NCBI GenBank assembly: GCA_011620345.1
Contig: WOZJ01000050.1
Span: 35,812 to 99,811 of the forward strand
Reading direction: 5' to 3'
Source: Nitrospirota bacterium
GTDB lineage: Bacteria > UBA2233
DNA length: 64,000 nucleotides
The notes beneath the pieces were generated by a model, which was not told where the DNA came from, did no database searches, and worked only from the letters and a program-made list of their open reading frames with translations. The first letter of the stretch is position 1; each line of letters begins with the position of its first letter. Below, in pieces: positions 25,215 to 33,960 of the stretch. The position numbers and the translations under genes were made by a program.

Positions 25215-25952
25215 CTAGTCCTCCGCCAAAAAAACGTCTTGCTTATGAGGGCGGGCTTTTGAGAGGGGGCATTTCTTGTATGCCTCGTAAGGCTCGTCGC
25301 AAAAGCCTTGCCTTGCAGGCCCGCACTTGGGCTGCAGGAAGACTCCTAACAAAGGGGCGGCTTTTTTGACCTCTCTACGCATCCCGAGGGCCAGCCTTCG
25401 AATCTCCCATTGCGCTCGGAAGCAAAGCCTTAAATCGGCGATGTGCAACAATTCGGCGTAGTTCACGCAGACTTGGATGTTGGATACGACGGCTTGAGGT
25501 AGGATAAACCGCGCATCCTCTGCAGGAATCCCCGCCTGAAGCGCCTTTTGGTACAACTCAAAGGATTCCAGCATGTGGGCTTTGTAGGCCTCGGAAAGAG
25601 GGCCTTGCTGCCAAGTCTTGGGAGTGGCAAACATTTTTTTTGGATCTTCCGAATCGAGCTTAATGTAGCGCTGGGATTGCTGTTCGAAGCTGATTCCGAT
25701 ACGATGGCGGACAAGCTGGTGGGAGGCTGTCCTAGAGAGTCCTTCGATTCCAAACCAAAACACTATCTGCTCCAAAGGAGACGTATGGCCCGTTTTGAGC
25801 CGCTCCAGAATAAACGCCTGAAGCTTTTCGGGAGAGTTTTCCCCGGCCTCTTCCCAAATTTCTATCGGGGATTTCTTCGAGTAGCAGGTTCTGTAAGCCA
25901 CGTACAGCATGCGTAGCGGCTCCGGGGTATAGGAAAGCATGCGAACATGCAA
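25215..25952 (-). CDS. thyX: Flavin-dependent thymidylate synthase
   Basis: Makes dTMP from dUMP with FAD, methylene-THF and NADPH. 245 residues. The ThyX signature RHRxxSxxxxSxR is present as 'RHRIGISFEQQSQRY' from residue 82, and 'TGHTSPLEQIVFWF' is the conserved upstream segment. The probable start is TTG at 25952 behind AAAGGAAG; ATG at 25940 is possible. ThyX is common in anaerobes and thermophiles and replaces ThyA. Coupled to the histidine phosphatase gene. Confidence 0.95.
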   Translation of the reverse strand: MHVRMLSYTPEPLRMLYVAYRTCYSKKSPIEIWEEAGENSPEKLQAFILERLKTGHTSPLEQIVFWFGIEGLSRTASHQLVRHRIGISFEQQSQRYIKLDSEDPKKMFATPKTWQQGPLSEAYKAHMLESFELYQKALQAGIPAEDARFILPQAVVSNIQVCVNYAELLHIADLRLCFRAQWEIRRLALGMRREVKKAAPLLGVFLQPKCGPARQGFCDEPYEAYKKCPLSKARPHKQDVFLAED

Positions 25953-26023
25953 CCTAGTCTTCCTTTGTGGTTTTAGGGTAAGCTTTTGTATCTCTGTACT
26001 ACCGTTTAAGTGTAACCAAGGTT

Positions 26024-26833
26024 GTGGGTTCGAGTCTATCTCTTCTAAGAATGTGTAAATGGCTTAAGCAGCCACGGGTTTTACCTCGGGTTATTGTTGG
26101 CTTGGCCTTAAGCCTTGCCGTTCTTTTGGCCATCGGCGTCGGTACCTTTTTCGGGGTTCGTTCCTTCTACAGGAGTATACCCAGCCAGCTGATTCAGTAC
26201 GAAATGGACGTAGAGGCCATGGCCAAGCCTCTGGCCCCGGTATCCGTACGCTCCGAGCTGGGTGATTTTGAGATCCCCATCAAACTTCCGGAAGTCGTAC
26301 GCATTGCAGTCCCCGTCCGTAAGGTATTGGACGTTCCTGTAAAAGAAGAGTTTCAGGTGCCCGTGAACATGACGGTTCATGTGCCCATTGATCAGGAGGT
26401 TTTCATCAAAGCGGAGTTTCCCCTTGAGGTTTCCGTACCGCTCGATGGTATCCGCCTCAAGGCGCGCCCTTTCGGCTTGCCGGCCATCCCGGCGACTCTT
26501 CAAGGCTCGCTGCCCCTCAAGCTGACCGTGCCCTTTGCAAGGACGGTTCGCATCAAAACAGACGTCGAGGTTCCAATAAGGCGCGTCTTCACGGTTCCTT
26601 TTAGTAAGACGCTCCAAGTGCCCCTGAATTTTGATCTAACCCTCGACCTCCCGATTCAACGCCTCATTCAGGTCCACTTCGACGGGCCGCTCAAGCTCAA
26701 GGCCAAGATTACCGAGGAGATGCCCGTGCGCGCGCGGTTTCGCGTGGGCCTTACAAAAGACGGCAGGATCGCGGTAGATCAGCCTTCTACCGCACCCAAA
26801 AAAAGGGGGGCAGAGTCGGCTCTGCCCCCTTGA
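26024..26833 (+). CDS. Signal-anchored protein built of VP-octapeptide repeats
   Basis: 269 residues from GTG 26024 (ATG at 26051 is an alternative; neither has a good ribosome site). A basic segment and a TM helix (about 22-44) are followed by an extracytoplasmic part with almost no cysteine. That part is dominated by an 8-residue repeat V-P-hydrophobic-x3-hydrophobic-x: VP occurs at 96, 104, 112 and 120, and again at 183, 191 and 199, exactly in register. Looser copies fill the space between. The periodic Pro and alternating hydrophobics suggest short beta strands in a solenoid or barrel-like array. I do not recognise the family. Its last codons form a terminator hairpin for the convergent fad genes. 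Confidence 0.75.
   Translation: MGSSLSLLRMCKWLKQPRVLPRVIVGLALSLAVLLAIGVGTFFGVRSFYRSIPSQLIQYEMDVEAMAKPLAPVSVRSELGDFEIPIKLPEVVRIAVPVRKVLDVPVKEEFQVPVNMTVHVPIDQEVFIKAEFPLEVSVPLDGIRLKARPFGLPAIPATLQGSLPLKLTVPFARTVRIKTDVEVPIRRVFTVPFSKTLQVPLNFDLTLDLPIQRLIQVHFDGPLKLKAKITEEMPVRARFRVGLTKDGRIAVDQPSTAPKKRGAESALPP
26309..26404 (+). repeat. In-frame coding repeat, 24-bp period (VP octapeptides)
   Basis: Four consecutive protein octads (residues 96-127 of the anchored protein) each begin Val-Pro-aliphatic. The period is exact at protein level, but the DNA copies have diverged, so this is an old repeat maintained by selection rather than a recent slippage array. A second run of three lies at about 26570-26641. 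Confidence 0.7.
26798..26830 (-). terminator. Rho-independent terminator of the fadN-fadA transcript
   Basis: A perfect 10-bp GC-rich stem, GGGGGCAGAG (26806-26815) with CTCTGCCCCC (26820-26829) and a TCGG loop. On the minus strand it is followed by a run of seven T (complement of 26798-26804). It begins just after the fadA stop and lies wholly inside the last codons of the convergent VP-repeat gene, which encode 'KKRGAESALPP'. Confidence 0.85.
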
Positions 26834-26838
26834 TGCCC

Positions 26839-28020
26839 CTAGTCTTTGTGCTCGAAGAGCCCGGCGGCCCCCATTCCGCCGCCTACGCACATCGTGACGA
26901 TCCCGTATTTGAGGTCGTTGTCGCGCATATGGTAGAGAATCTTGGTCGAAAGGATCGCGCCCGTCGCCCCCAAGGGGTGTCCTAGCGCGATTGCGCCGCC
27001 GTAAGGGTTGAGCTTCCGGCTCTCTAGGAAGCCCTCGAGCCCTAATTTCTTTACACAGTACACGCTCTGGGAGGCGAACGCCTCGTTCATCTCGATTGCA
27101 TCGATCTCTTTGAGCTTTAGATCCACCTTGGCCAAAAGCTTTGGCACGGCCAACGAAGGGCCGATTCCCATTTCATCTGGACCGCAGCCTACCGTCATAT
27201 ACCCTTTGAAGCGCCCTAGCGGCTTGAGCCCTAAGTCCTTCGCTTTATCCTTGCTCATCAAAACGACGGCCGCCGCCCCGTCGGTCATCTGGGATGAGTT
27301 TCCCGCCGTGACCGTCCCTTCTTTCCAGAAGGCCGGTTTAAGCTTAGAGAGCGCTTCTATCGAGGTGTCCCTGCGCGGTCCTTCGTCCGTGTCGAACTGA
27401 AAGAACTCCTTGCCCCCGGTGGGTTTGTAGCGGTAAGCCTGGACGGGGACGATCTGCTCCTTGAAAACCCCTTTGTCGATCCCTTCGACGGCAAGAAGGT
27501 TGCTTCTTAGGCCGAGCGCATCCTGCTCTTCGCGGGTTATATTGTAACGCTTGGCCACGATCTCGGCCGTTTCTCCCATGCCAACGTATGCGGGGTAGAA
27601 CTCTTCGGCCATTTCAGGGTGCGGAACAATCCTGTTCCCGCCCATAGGTATAAGGCTCATGCTCTCGATGCCGCCGGCTACGACGATCTCGGCCATTCCA
27701 GACATAATCCGAAAGGCGCCCAAAGCGATCGCCTCCAGCCCGGAAGCGCAGAAGCGGTTGATGGTCATGCACGAGACCGAATTAGGCAGTTTTGCACGAA
27801 ACCAGGCCTCTCTAGCCAGGTTCATGCCCTGCTCGGCCTCCGGCATGGCACAGCCTATGATGCAGTCGTCCACGAGCTTCGGGTCTAAGTCGCCCGCACG
27901 CTTCAAGGCTTCGAGAATGACCGCGGCGCCCATATCCTCCGGACGAACATCGGCTAGGGATCCCTTTTTGGCCCGGCCCATCGCCGTCCGTGCGGCCGAA
28001 ACGACCATTGTTTTTTCCAT
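26839..28020 (-). CDS. fadA: Acetyl-CoA acyltransferase (3-ketoacyl-CoA thiolase)
   Basis: 393 residues, last step of beta-oxidation: thiolytic release of acetyl-CoA. Nucleophile Cys in 'NRFCASGLEAI', 'MNEAFASQ', 'GHPLGATGA' and the second Cys in 'CVGGGMG' are all intact, in contrast to the thiolase-like protein at 8.0 kb. ATG start behind GAAGGGGGAAA. Lies 24 bp after fadN; together they form the multifunctional beta-oxidation complex. A clear terminator follows. Confidence 0.93.
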   Translation of the reverse strand: MEKTMVVSAARTAMGRAKKGSLADVRPEDMGAAVILEALKRAGDLDPKLVDDCIIGCAMPEAEQGMNLAREAWFRAKLPNSVSCMTINRFCASGLEAIALGAFRIMSGMAEIVVAGGIESMSLIPMGGNRIVPHPEMAEEFYPAYVGMGETAEIVAKRYNITREEQDALGLRSNLLAVEGIDKGVFKEQIVPVQAYRYKPTGGKEFFQFDTDEGPRRDTSIEALSKLKPAFWKEGTVTAGNSSQMTDGAAAVVLMSKDKAKDLGLKPLGRFKGYMTVGCGPDEMGIGPSLAVPKLLAKVDLKLKEIDAIEMNEAFASQSVYCVKKLGLEGFLESRKLNPYGGAIALGHPLGATGAILSTKILYHMRDNDLKYGIVTMCVGGGMGAAGLFEHKD

Positions 28021-28044
28021 AGATTTCCCCCTTCCTTCGTGTGT

Positions 28045-30456
28045 TTAGTTCCTGAGCGGACGGTTGTACATAAGCATGTGCTGGATACGGGCAAGCGTGC
28101 GATCCTCGCCAAGGAGGCTAAGGAACGCCTCGCGCTCTAGATCCAGCAGGTATTGCTCGGAGACCTTAGTGCCAGGGCGTACCTTGCCGCCCGTCAAGAT
28201 GTCGGCAAGCTTGAAGGCAACGACGACGTCGTACTCGGTAGCAAACCCCGCGTTTCGCATTCCCTGGACGTACACCTTGAGAGCGGCCGCCGCACCTTCG
28301 CCGGCAACGGGGATGTTCTTAAGCTCTCTGGGCTGCCTGTAGCCCGTTTGAGCGAGCGCCAAGACGGCCTTTTTGGCGTCTTGGATAAGGAAGTCCCGGT
28401 TGAAGGTCATCCCGTCCGTTGGTTTCAAGAATCCCCATTCTATCGCCTCCTGGGCGGATGTGGCGACCTTGGCGAGCGCGATCAGCTCGAAAGCCTTCCG
28501 TACAAACGGGAAGAGGTCGGCTGGTGGGTTCTCGATCACGCTCTCGACGCAGCGCTTGTAAAGTTCTTTACAGCCCCCTCCTGCAGGAATAAGCCCTACG
28601 CCCACCTCGACGAGCCCGATGTAGCTCTCGACATGGGCCTGGACGCGGTCTGCATGCATAAGGATCTCGCAGCCCCCACCAAGCGCCATACCCGCCGGTG
28701 CGGCCACAACGGGCTTCTTGGAGTATCGAAGGCGCATGTTGGCGTCTTGGAATTCTCTGATGATTGTTTCAAGCTGTTCGAAGTCTTTGTTCTGGGCGGC
28801 GGCCAGGATCAAGAAAATGTTCGCCCCTACGCAGAAATTCTGAGCATGGTTGGCGATGACGAGCCCTTCGAAACGCTCTTCGACAATAGCGATGCTTTTA
28901 TTCATCATGCCGACGATGTCGGGGTCGATCGCGTTCATCTTCGTGTGGAATTCCAGGCAGGCGACGCCGTCTCCTAGGTCGTAAAGCGTTGCCCCGTCGT
29001 TGTGTTCGAGCACCTTCCCTTGTTCTTTAAGCTCGGGAAGAAGGATTATGTCAGGGTTCTTCGAAGCGGGGACGTAGTCCTTGGTCTTGAAATCGTAAAA
29101 ATAGACGGTATTGTTCTTTTTTGTGTAGAACGACTCTTTGCCAGCCTCGAGCATCCCGAGCACGTTCTTTGGGACGCTTATCCCTTCTTTTTGCATCCGC
29201 TCGATAGATTGCCTTACGCCGATCGCATCCCAAGCCTCGAACGGTCCAAGCTGGAAGTTAAACCCCCACTTGATCGCGTTGTCTACGTCCAGGATCGTGT
29301 CGGCGATCTCGGGAATCCGGTTTGCGCAGTATGCAAAGCTGTCTGCAAGCACTTTCCAGGCAAAGTTAGCCGCCTTGTCGTCCATTGAAACGAGCTTGGC
29401 GATTCTTTGTTTGGGGTCTTCGATCCCCTTAAGGCCCTTGAGCGATGGGTAATCGGGCTTTATCGTCTCGATATAAGACATGGTGGCTGGATCTAAGACC
29501 TTTCGTACGCTCTGGCCGTCTTGCGCCCTCTCTTTCTTGTAGAACCCTCTGCCCGTCTTGTCGCCGAGCATGCCGCCATCGATCATCTTTTTGATGAAAT
29601 CGGGAAGGGCGAAGACCTCGCGACGCTCGTCGTTAGGACAGTTGTCGTACACCGTCCTTGCTACATGGGCCAAGGTGTCGAGCCCGACCAAGTCGGCCGT
29701 ACGGAAAGTGGCGGAGTTCGGCCTACCCATAGGCACGCCCGTAATGGCATCGACCTCGTCTATCCTTAGGCCCTCTTGAAGCATTAGGTGCATGATGTAC
29801 ATTATGCCTTCGACCCCGACCCGGTTCGCGATGAAGTTGGGCGTATCCTTGGCTCGGATTACGCCTTTCCCGAGGGTGTAGCTGCAAAAACGCTCGATTG
29901 CCTGGAGCGCATCCTGCTTTGTTTTGGGGTGCGGGATGATTTCGAGCAGCTTCATGTAACGCGGGGGGTTAAAGAAGTGGGTGACCAGGAAGTGCTCCTG
30001 GAAGTCCTTGTTTAACCCCTCAGCCATCTTGGATACACTGATCCCAGAGGTGTTCGAGGCGACGATCGTCCCGGGCGTTCGGAACTGGGAGACGCGCTTG
30101 AAAAGCTGCTGCTTTACGGCAAGGTTTTCGACGACGGCTTCGATGATCAGGTCGCACTCTTTAAGCCGTTCCATGTCGTCGTCAAAGTTCCCGACGGTCA
30201 CCAGTTCGGCGTTCTTTTTCGAGAAGAACGCCGCAGGTTTCGAATTGAGCGCGTTGTTCCAACCCTTCAGGGAAAACCGATTGCGGACTTCTTTGCTCTC
30301 GAGCGTCAGGCCCTTGCGTGTTTCCTCTTCTGTGAGCTCTTTAGGAACGATGTCAAACAGGTAAGTGGGGATTTGGGCGTTGGCCAGATGGGCGGCGATG
30401 CCGCTTCCCATTACGCCAGCCCCGAGAACGGCTGCACGTCGGATGTCTCTTGCCAT
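28045..30456 (-). CDS. fadN: 3-hydroxyacyl-CoA dehydrogenase/enoyl-CoA hydratase fusion (FadN type)
   Basis: 803 residues. N-terminal NAD-binding domain with 'GAGVMGSGIAAHLAN' near residue 13, then the 3-hydroxyacyl-CoA dehydrogenase C-domain ('TPNFIANRVGVEGI'), and a C-terminal crotonase domain with 'AGMALGGGCEILMHADRV' and 'EVGVGLIPAGGGC' (about 590-640). The order dehydrogenase-then-hydratase is that of FadN, opposite to E. coli FadB. It catalyses hydration and oxidation in beta-oxidation; the partner thiolase follows. Ribosome site TAAGGAGGAAA. No acyl-CoA dehydrogenase is adjacent. Confidence 0.94.
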   Translation of the reverse strand: MARDIRRAAVLGAGVMGSGIAAHLANAQIPTYLFDIVPKELTEEETRKGLTLESKEVRNRFSLKGWNNALNSKPAAFFSKKNAELVTVGNFDDDMERLKECDLIIEAVVENLAVKQQLFKRVSQFRTPGTIVASNTSGISVSKMAEGLNKDFQEHFLVTHFFNPPRYMKLLEIIPHPKTKQDALQAIERFCSYTLGKGVIRAKDTPNFIANRVGVEGIMYIMHLMLQEGLRIDEVDAITGVPMGRPNSATFRTADLVGLDTLAHVARTVYDNCPNDERREVFALPDFIKKMIDGGMLGDKTGRGFYKKERAQDGQSVRKVLDPATMSYIETIKPDYPSLKGLKGIEDPKQRIAKLVSMDDKAANFAWKVLADSFAYCANRIPEIADTILDVDNAIKWGFNFQLGPFEAWDAIGVRQSIERMQKEGISVPKNVLGMLEAGKESFYTKKNNTVYFYDFKTKDYVPASKNPDIILLPELKEQGKVLEHNDGATLYDLGDGVACLEFHTKMNAIDPDIVGMMNKSIAIVEERFEGLVIANHAQNFCVGANIFLILAAAQNKDFEQLETIIREFQDANMRLRYSKKPVVAAPAGMALGGGCEILMHADRVQAHVESYIGLVEVGVGLIPAGGGCKELYKRCVESVIENPPADLFPFVRKAFELIALAKVATSAQEAIEWGFLKPTDGMTFNRDFLIQDAKKAVLALAQTGYRQPRELKNIPVAGEGAAAALKVYVQGMRNAGFATEYDVVVAFKLADILTGGKVRPGTKVSEQYLLDLEREAFLSLLGEDRTLARIQHMLMYNRPLRN

Positions 30457-30517
30457 GCTTTTCCTCCTTAGGAAAAAGGTTTGTGTTGGGCCTGCATTGG
30501 TATGAAGTTACTATACA

Positions 30518-31255
30518 TCAAACCTTGCATCGTTGTGGAGAGCTTTTTAGGAAAGCCAGTGCGAGCCGATCTAGCCTGCTTAACGTGTCCTGGATACAGC
30601 ATCTTCCATGTTCTATGCGGACCTTGAGCGGACCTTGGGCTTGAGGGGGAAAGAGCGGCTTTCCTACGACCACGACGAGCCTGGTAAAGGGTAGGGGAAT
30701 CCAGTAGCGGTCCCAGGAGAAGGGATTGTGTATCTTTAGGGAGCTGGCCATGGCTACCGGAATAACCGGGACTCCGAGCCTCAAGGCCAGGTAGGCCGGT
30801 CCCGGTTTGGCAATAAATCTTGGGCCCATTGGCCCGTCGGGGGCGATCGCAACGGAGTTGCCTTCTTTAAGAAGCCTAAGCAAACGTGCGGTCGTTTTCG
30901 GGCCTTCGATGCCCCTAACGCCTTGGACAAAATCGCTGCCAAACACCCGCGCCGCGGTTTTCAGTAGTTCGGCGCCCATGCTCCTAGAAACCACAAAATA
31001 AACGCCCTTCGGTCCAAGAAGTCCGGGGACGAGGAACTGGTGGTGATGCCAGCCGGCCAGGACCGCGCCTTTGGGGAGGCAATCCTCGAGCGGTTCTCCC
31101 GATTCCTTGAGCCATACAACCCGGAGCGTTCCAATGTAGCGCTTGTAGAACCAAACCCCGACCCTGGCGAACGTGCGGAAGCCTTTAGGGAGGTTGCAGC
31201 CCTCCTGTTGATATCCTACGCTCACGCCACTTCCTGACCGGTGCATGTTTTTCAA
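30518..31255 (-). CDS. Lysophospholipid acyltransferase family protein (DUF374-like)
   Basis: 245 residues. 'AGWHHHQFLVPGL' is the position of the catalytic His motif in DUF374/LPLAT proteins, 'VVSRSMGAELL' and 'APDGPMGPRF' are the other blocks, and a substrate-tunnel segment 'VPVIPVAMASS' follows. It probably transfers an acyl chain to a lipid or lipid A precursor at the inner membrane, which would suggest a Gram-negative envelope. The first ~10 residues are uncertain, since downstream starts exist. It precedes fadN by 61 bp on the same strand; cotranscription is possible. Confidence 0.82.
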   Translation of the reverse strand: MKNMHRSGSGVSVGYQQEGCNLPKGFRTFARVGVWFYKRYIGTLRVVWLKESGEPLEDCLPKGAVLAGWHHHQFLVPGLLGPKGVYFVVSRSMGAELLKTAARVFGSDFVQGVRGIEGPKTTARLLRLLKEGNSVAIAPDGPMGPRFIAKPGPAYLALRLGVPVIPVAMASSLKIHNPFSWDRYWIPLPFTRLVVVVGKPLFPPQAQGPLKVRIEHGRCCIQDTLSRLDRLALAFLKSSPQRCKV

Positions 31256-31330
31256 CTCAACGCACTTTACAACCGTTTCCGTTTTTTGGCAACATGAAAG
31301 GATGTTTTGTCGAATATCAAGGATTGGCCT

Positions 31331-33400
31331 ATGGTCTGGAGAAGATACCGGAAAAGCCTGTGCATTGGGGTATTCCTGGTTGGCTGTATGTTTGCGGGCG
31401 CAATTTTGAAAGGAATGGCTTTTGGCCCCTTAAGCTCCCTATCTACCCCGTATCAAGGCTCAACCCAGCAAGGCCAAAACGATCAGCCCCTAGCCTACGT
31501 GGCCGAGAGCATCCATGACCTCGTCGTGTACCGGGTGTACGCGGACGGGTTCTCTTCGCTGTCCAAAGATGGCAGGGTGCTTGCCTACTGGCTTACGATG
31601 GCGGCGCGTGCCGGAAGGGACATCTACTATCTCCAGTTGACAGACCGGGGGCTAGAGGTCCGGGGGCTTATCGAGGGTATTCTTGCCAACCCGGAAGGGA
31701 TCGAGCCCGAGTTTCTTCGTGACCTAAAATACTACGCCTACAGGTTCTGGGATGCCTCCTCAAACTACGATACGCGCTCATACAAGAAATTTCTCCCCCG
31801 CTTTTCCTACGACGCACTCGTTCGTGCCGCCAAGAAGGCGCATGCCAACGGGGCGGACTTTGGGCTAAAAAAGGGCAAGAGCCTGGATGGGCTCCTTGAA
31901 GAGCTTAAGCGTACGCTGTTCGACCCAGACTTTGAGCCCTACCTGATTCATCCTTCCCCAAGCGATGCGCTGCTCGATGCCGCGACAAACTTCTACGAGG
32001 GAGTAAGCGAAAAAGAGGCTAGGGAGTTCTACGCCGATACGACGGGCAAGCATCCGCTGAATTCCCAGCTTGCCAAGCAGGACGGTGCTCTCGTGGAGAA
32101 GGTATGGAAGGCGGGCGGCATGTACGACCCGCAGGTTAGGCAGATTATCCGGTATTTGAAGAAGGCTGTTCCTTTTATGGAAAAAGCCCAGGCGGAGGCT
32201 ACGGGGCATTTGATCGCCTATTACGAAACGGGCGATACGGCCCACTGGAGAGCCTTCAACGAAGCGTGGGCAAAGACCCCATCAAAAGTCGATTTTATCA
32301 ACGGGTTCGTCGAAGTTTACCACGACCCGCTCAATTTAAAGGGAAGCTTCGAAGGGCTCGTGGGCTACACGAACGAAGGAAGGCTTGCGATCGCGAAGAA
32401 GGTGTTAGGCGACATCCAGGCGTTCGAAGACTCTGAACCTTGGGATGATGCCTACAAAAAGACCTGGACGGACCTGCCAGCCGTCAACCCGGTCGATATC
32501 GTTACCGAAACGGGCGATGCGATGGCCTGCTGTACGATAGGGATCAACCTGCCCAACGAAGCCGACATCCGCGAGCGTGTAGGCTCAAAGAATTTTACGC
32601 TCGAAAACGTCATCGATGCGATGAATTTAGGCTCGAAGCAGGCTTATGGCAGCAAGGTACTCGATGCGTTTGCGCTTGAAGACGAACGGGCGTACGATGA
32701 AGCCTACTCTACCGAGGCGGACTGGCTCCATACGCTATACCACGAAATCGTCGGCCACGGTGGCGGGAAGGTGCTCATCGATCGCGACCCTTCGGAGGTG
32801 TTGCTGGAGACGTACAACGCGCTCGAGGAGGCGAGGGCGGAGCTCGTCGCACTCTGGCAAATCGGAAACCCATTGACGATCAAGCTTGGCCTTTTGCCAA
32901 ACGAGCGGGCCGCGCTCGCACACTACCGCTCGTTTGCGCGTAACGCGCTGCTTCTCCTCCGCAAGTACGAGGAGGCAGACGGAGTAGGTGAGGCCCACGA
33001 TAGGGCAAGACACCTGATCGTCAATTTCATGATCCGGAACGGTTACGGCGTGAATGTCTTGAACGTCGAGGGCAAGACGTACTACCGCGTAAAGAACTTA
33101 GAAGCGATGCGCGAGGGCGTTGGTAAGCTCTTGGCCGAAATTCAGCGCATCAAGGCCAACGGAGATTATCCCGCGGCCAAGCGGCTTATTGAGGACTATG
33201 CCGTCCGTTTCGAACCCGCGCTCAGGGACGAGGTGGTAGCCCGCTACAAGGCGCTCGGGGTTCCTGCCTACAGCGTTGCTTTAAGGCCAGTGATCGTGCC
33301 CGTCCTCGAGAACGGTGAGGTTGTCGACGCCAAGCTCTACGAGCCCGCGGATTTACTCGAAGAGAACCTAATTTACTCGGGTCTTATAGAGCCGAATTAG
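31331..33400 (+). CDS. Peptidase family M49 (dipeptidyl-peptidase III-like) with N-terminal export signal
   Basis: 689 residues from ATG 31331; an in-frame TTG at 31307 would add eight. The N-terminus 'MVWRRYRKSLCIGVFLVGC' looks like a signal peptide or anchor, and a lipobox-like Cys follows. The M49 zinc motif HExxGH is present as 'YHEIVGHGGGK' (His at about 471), with the third ligand in 'EEARAELVALW' about 30 residues later. DPP III removes N-terminal dipeptides; bacterial members may be exported. The gene is monocistronic, and a palindromic repeat follows its stop. Confidence 0.9.
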   Translation: MVWRRYRKSLCIGVFLVGCMFAGAILKGMAFGPLSSLSTPYQGSTQQGQNDQPLAYVAESIHDLVVYRVYADGFSSLSKDGRVLAYWLTMAARAGRDIYYLQLTDRGLEVRGLIEGILANPEGIEPEFLRDLKYYAYRFWDASSNYDTRSYKKFLPRFSYDALVRAAKKAHANGADFGLKKGKSLDGLLEELKRTLFDPDFEPYLIHPSPSDALLDAATNFYEGVSEKEAREFYADTTGKHPLNSQLAKQDGALVEKVWKAGGMYDPQVRQIIRYLKKAVPFMEKAQAEATGHLIAYYETGDTAHWRAFNEAWAKTPSKVDFINGFVEVYHDPLNLKGSFEGLVGYTNEGRLAIAKKVLGDIQAFEDSEPWDDAYKKTWTDLPAVNPVDIVTETGDAMACCTIGINLPNEADIRERVGSKNFTLENVIDAMNLGSKQAYGSKVLDAFALEDERAYDEAYSTEADWLHTLYHEIVGHGGGKVLIDRDPSEVLLETYNALEEARAELVALWQIGNPLTIKLGLLPNERAALAHYRSFARNALLLLRKYEEADGVGEAHDRARHLIVNFMIRNGYGVNVLNVEGKTYYRVKNLEAMREGVGKLLAEIQRIKANGDYPAAKRLIEDYAVRFEPALRDEVVARYKALGVPAYSVALRPVIVPVLENGEVVDAKLYEPADLLEENLIYSGLIEPN

Positions 33401-33420
33401 CCTGGGCTTTCCAACCCGGA

Positions 33421-33500
33421 CGGGGTTATAGGCGGGACAAGAATGTCCCGCCTATCAAAAAGGGGGGTTTTGTCGATAACCCAAGGCTTTCTAGCCTTGG
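33421..33500. repeat. REP-like palindromic intergenic element, copy 2
   Basis: Contains a perfect 12-bp inverted repeat ATAGGCGGGACA-AGAA-TGTCCCGCCTAT (33428-33455), followed by a second hairpin around CCAAGGCT/AGCCTTGG (about 33480-33500). It lies just after the M49 peptidase stop. It shares the GGCGGGACA/TGTCCCGCC arms with copy 1 and the CCCAAGGCTT segment with copy 3. Confidence 0.75.
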
Positions 33501-33612
33501 CGGAGGCGGGCTTGCTTCGTAAGATTAAGTTCGTAAGATTTAATAACGTTTCGCCTGCGATAAGGGACGTAAACGGAATGGAAAAACCCCATAAAGAGGT
33601 AAAAGGCTTCGC

Positions 33613-33960
33613 ATGAATCGCGTGGAAATGCAGCGGCTCATCGGAATCGGGGTCGTCTTCTTGCTGCTTCTGGCCCGTGTCCTTACCTACGACCCCTTCA
33701 AAGCCAGCATCGTTCCCCTTGACCCTTCCAACGCGTATGCCAGGCCTGCGCTTGGTCCCTCTCCTGGTTCGATCGCGCTGAACCTAGCGAGCGCAAAAGA
33801 GCTCGAGCTCCTGCCTGGCATCGGCCCCTCCCTGGCCTCACGCATTCTCGAACACCGCCAAACTCACGGCCCATTCAAGAGCGTAGAAGAGCTACTGGCC
33901 GTGAAGGGCATAGGCCCAAAGACGCTCGAAAAAATCCGGCCTTATCTCAGGCTCGAATAA
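33613..33960 (+). CDS. ComEA-like helix-hairpin-helix DNA-binding protein
   Basis: 115 residues with an N-terminal TM anchor (about 8-24), a short linker, and a C-terminal tandem HhH domain starting 'NLASAKELELLPGIGPSLA' and ending 'LLAVKGIGPKTLEKIRPYL'. ComEA proteins bind incoming DNA at the outer face of the membrane during transformation. With comF at 23 kb this hints at natural competence, but no ComEC or pilus gene is visible here. Confidence 0.85.
   Translation: MNRVEMQRLIGIGVVFLLLLARVLTYDPFKASIVPLDPSNAYARPALGPSPGSIALNLASAKELELLPGIGPSLASRILEHRQTHGPFKSVEELLAVKGIGPKTLEKIRPYLRLE

Noticed and set aside
26005-26050. tRNA T-loop-like sequence GGTTCGAGTC at 26027 suggesting a tRNA gene or remnant
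   Set aside because: The flanking bases do not form a 5-bp T stem, no matching acceptor or anticodon arm is found upstream, and there is no CCA-type end. Probably chance.
28153-28977. Long antisense frame (274 codons) opposite fadN
   Set aside because: It lies entirely within a well-conserved gene on the other strand; GC-rich codon structure creates such shadows. The same applies to long frames opposite the FtsX permease (1497-2153), metK (15807-16436), sdhA (42656-43405) and glgP (43470-44237).
33541-33612. GGGACGTAAACGG before the ComEA-like gene, recalling the GEMM (cyclic-di-GMP) riboswitch core
   Set aside because: The GCAAACC-type pairing partner and the second helix are missing, so the match is too partial to claim.
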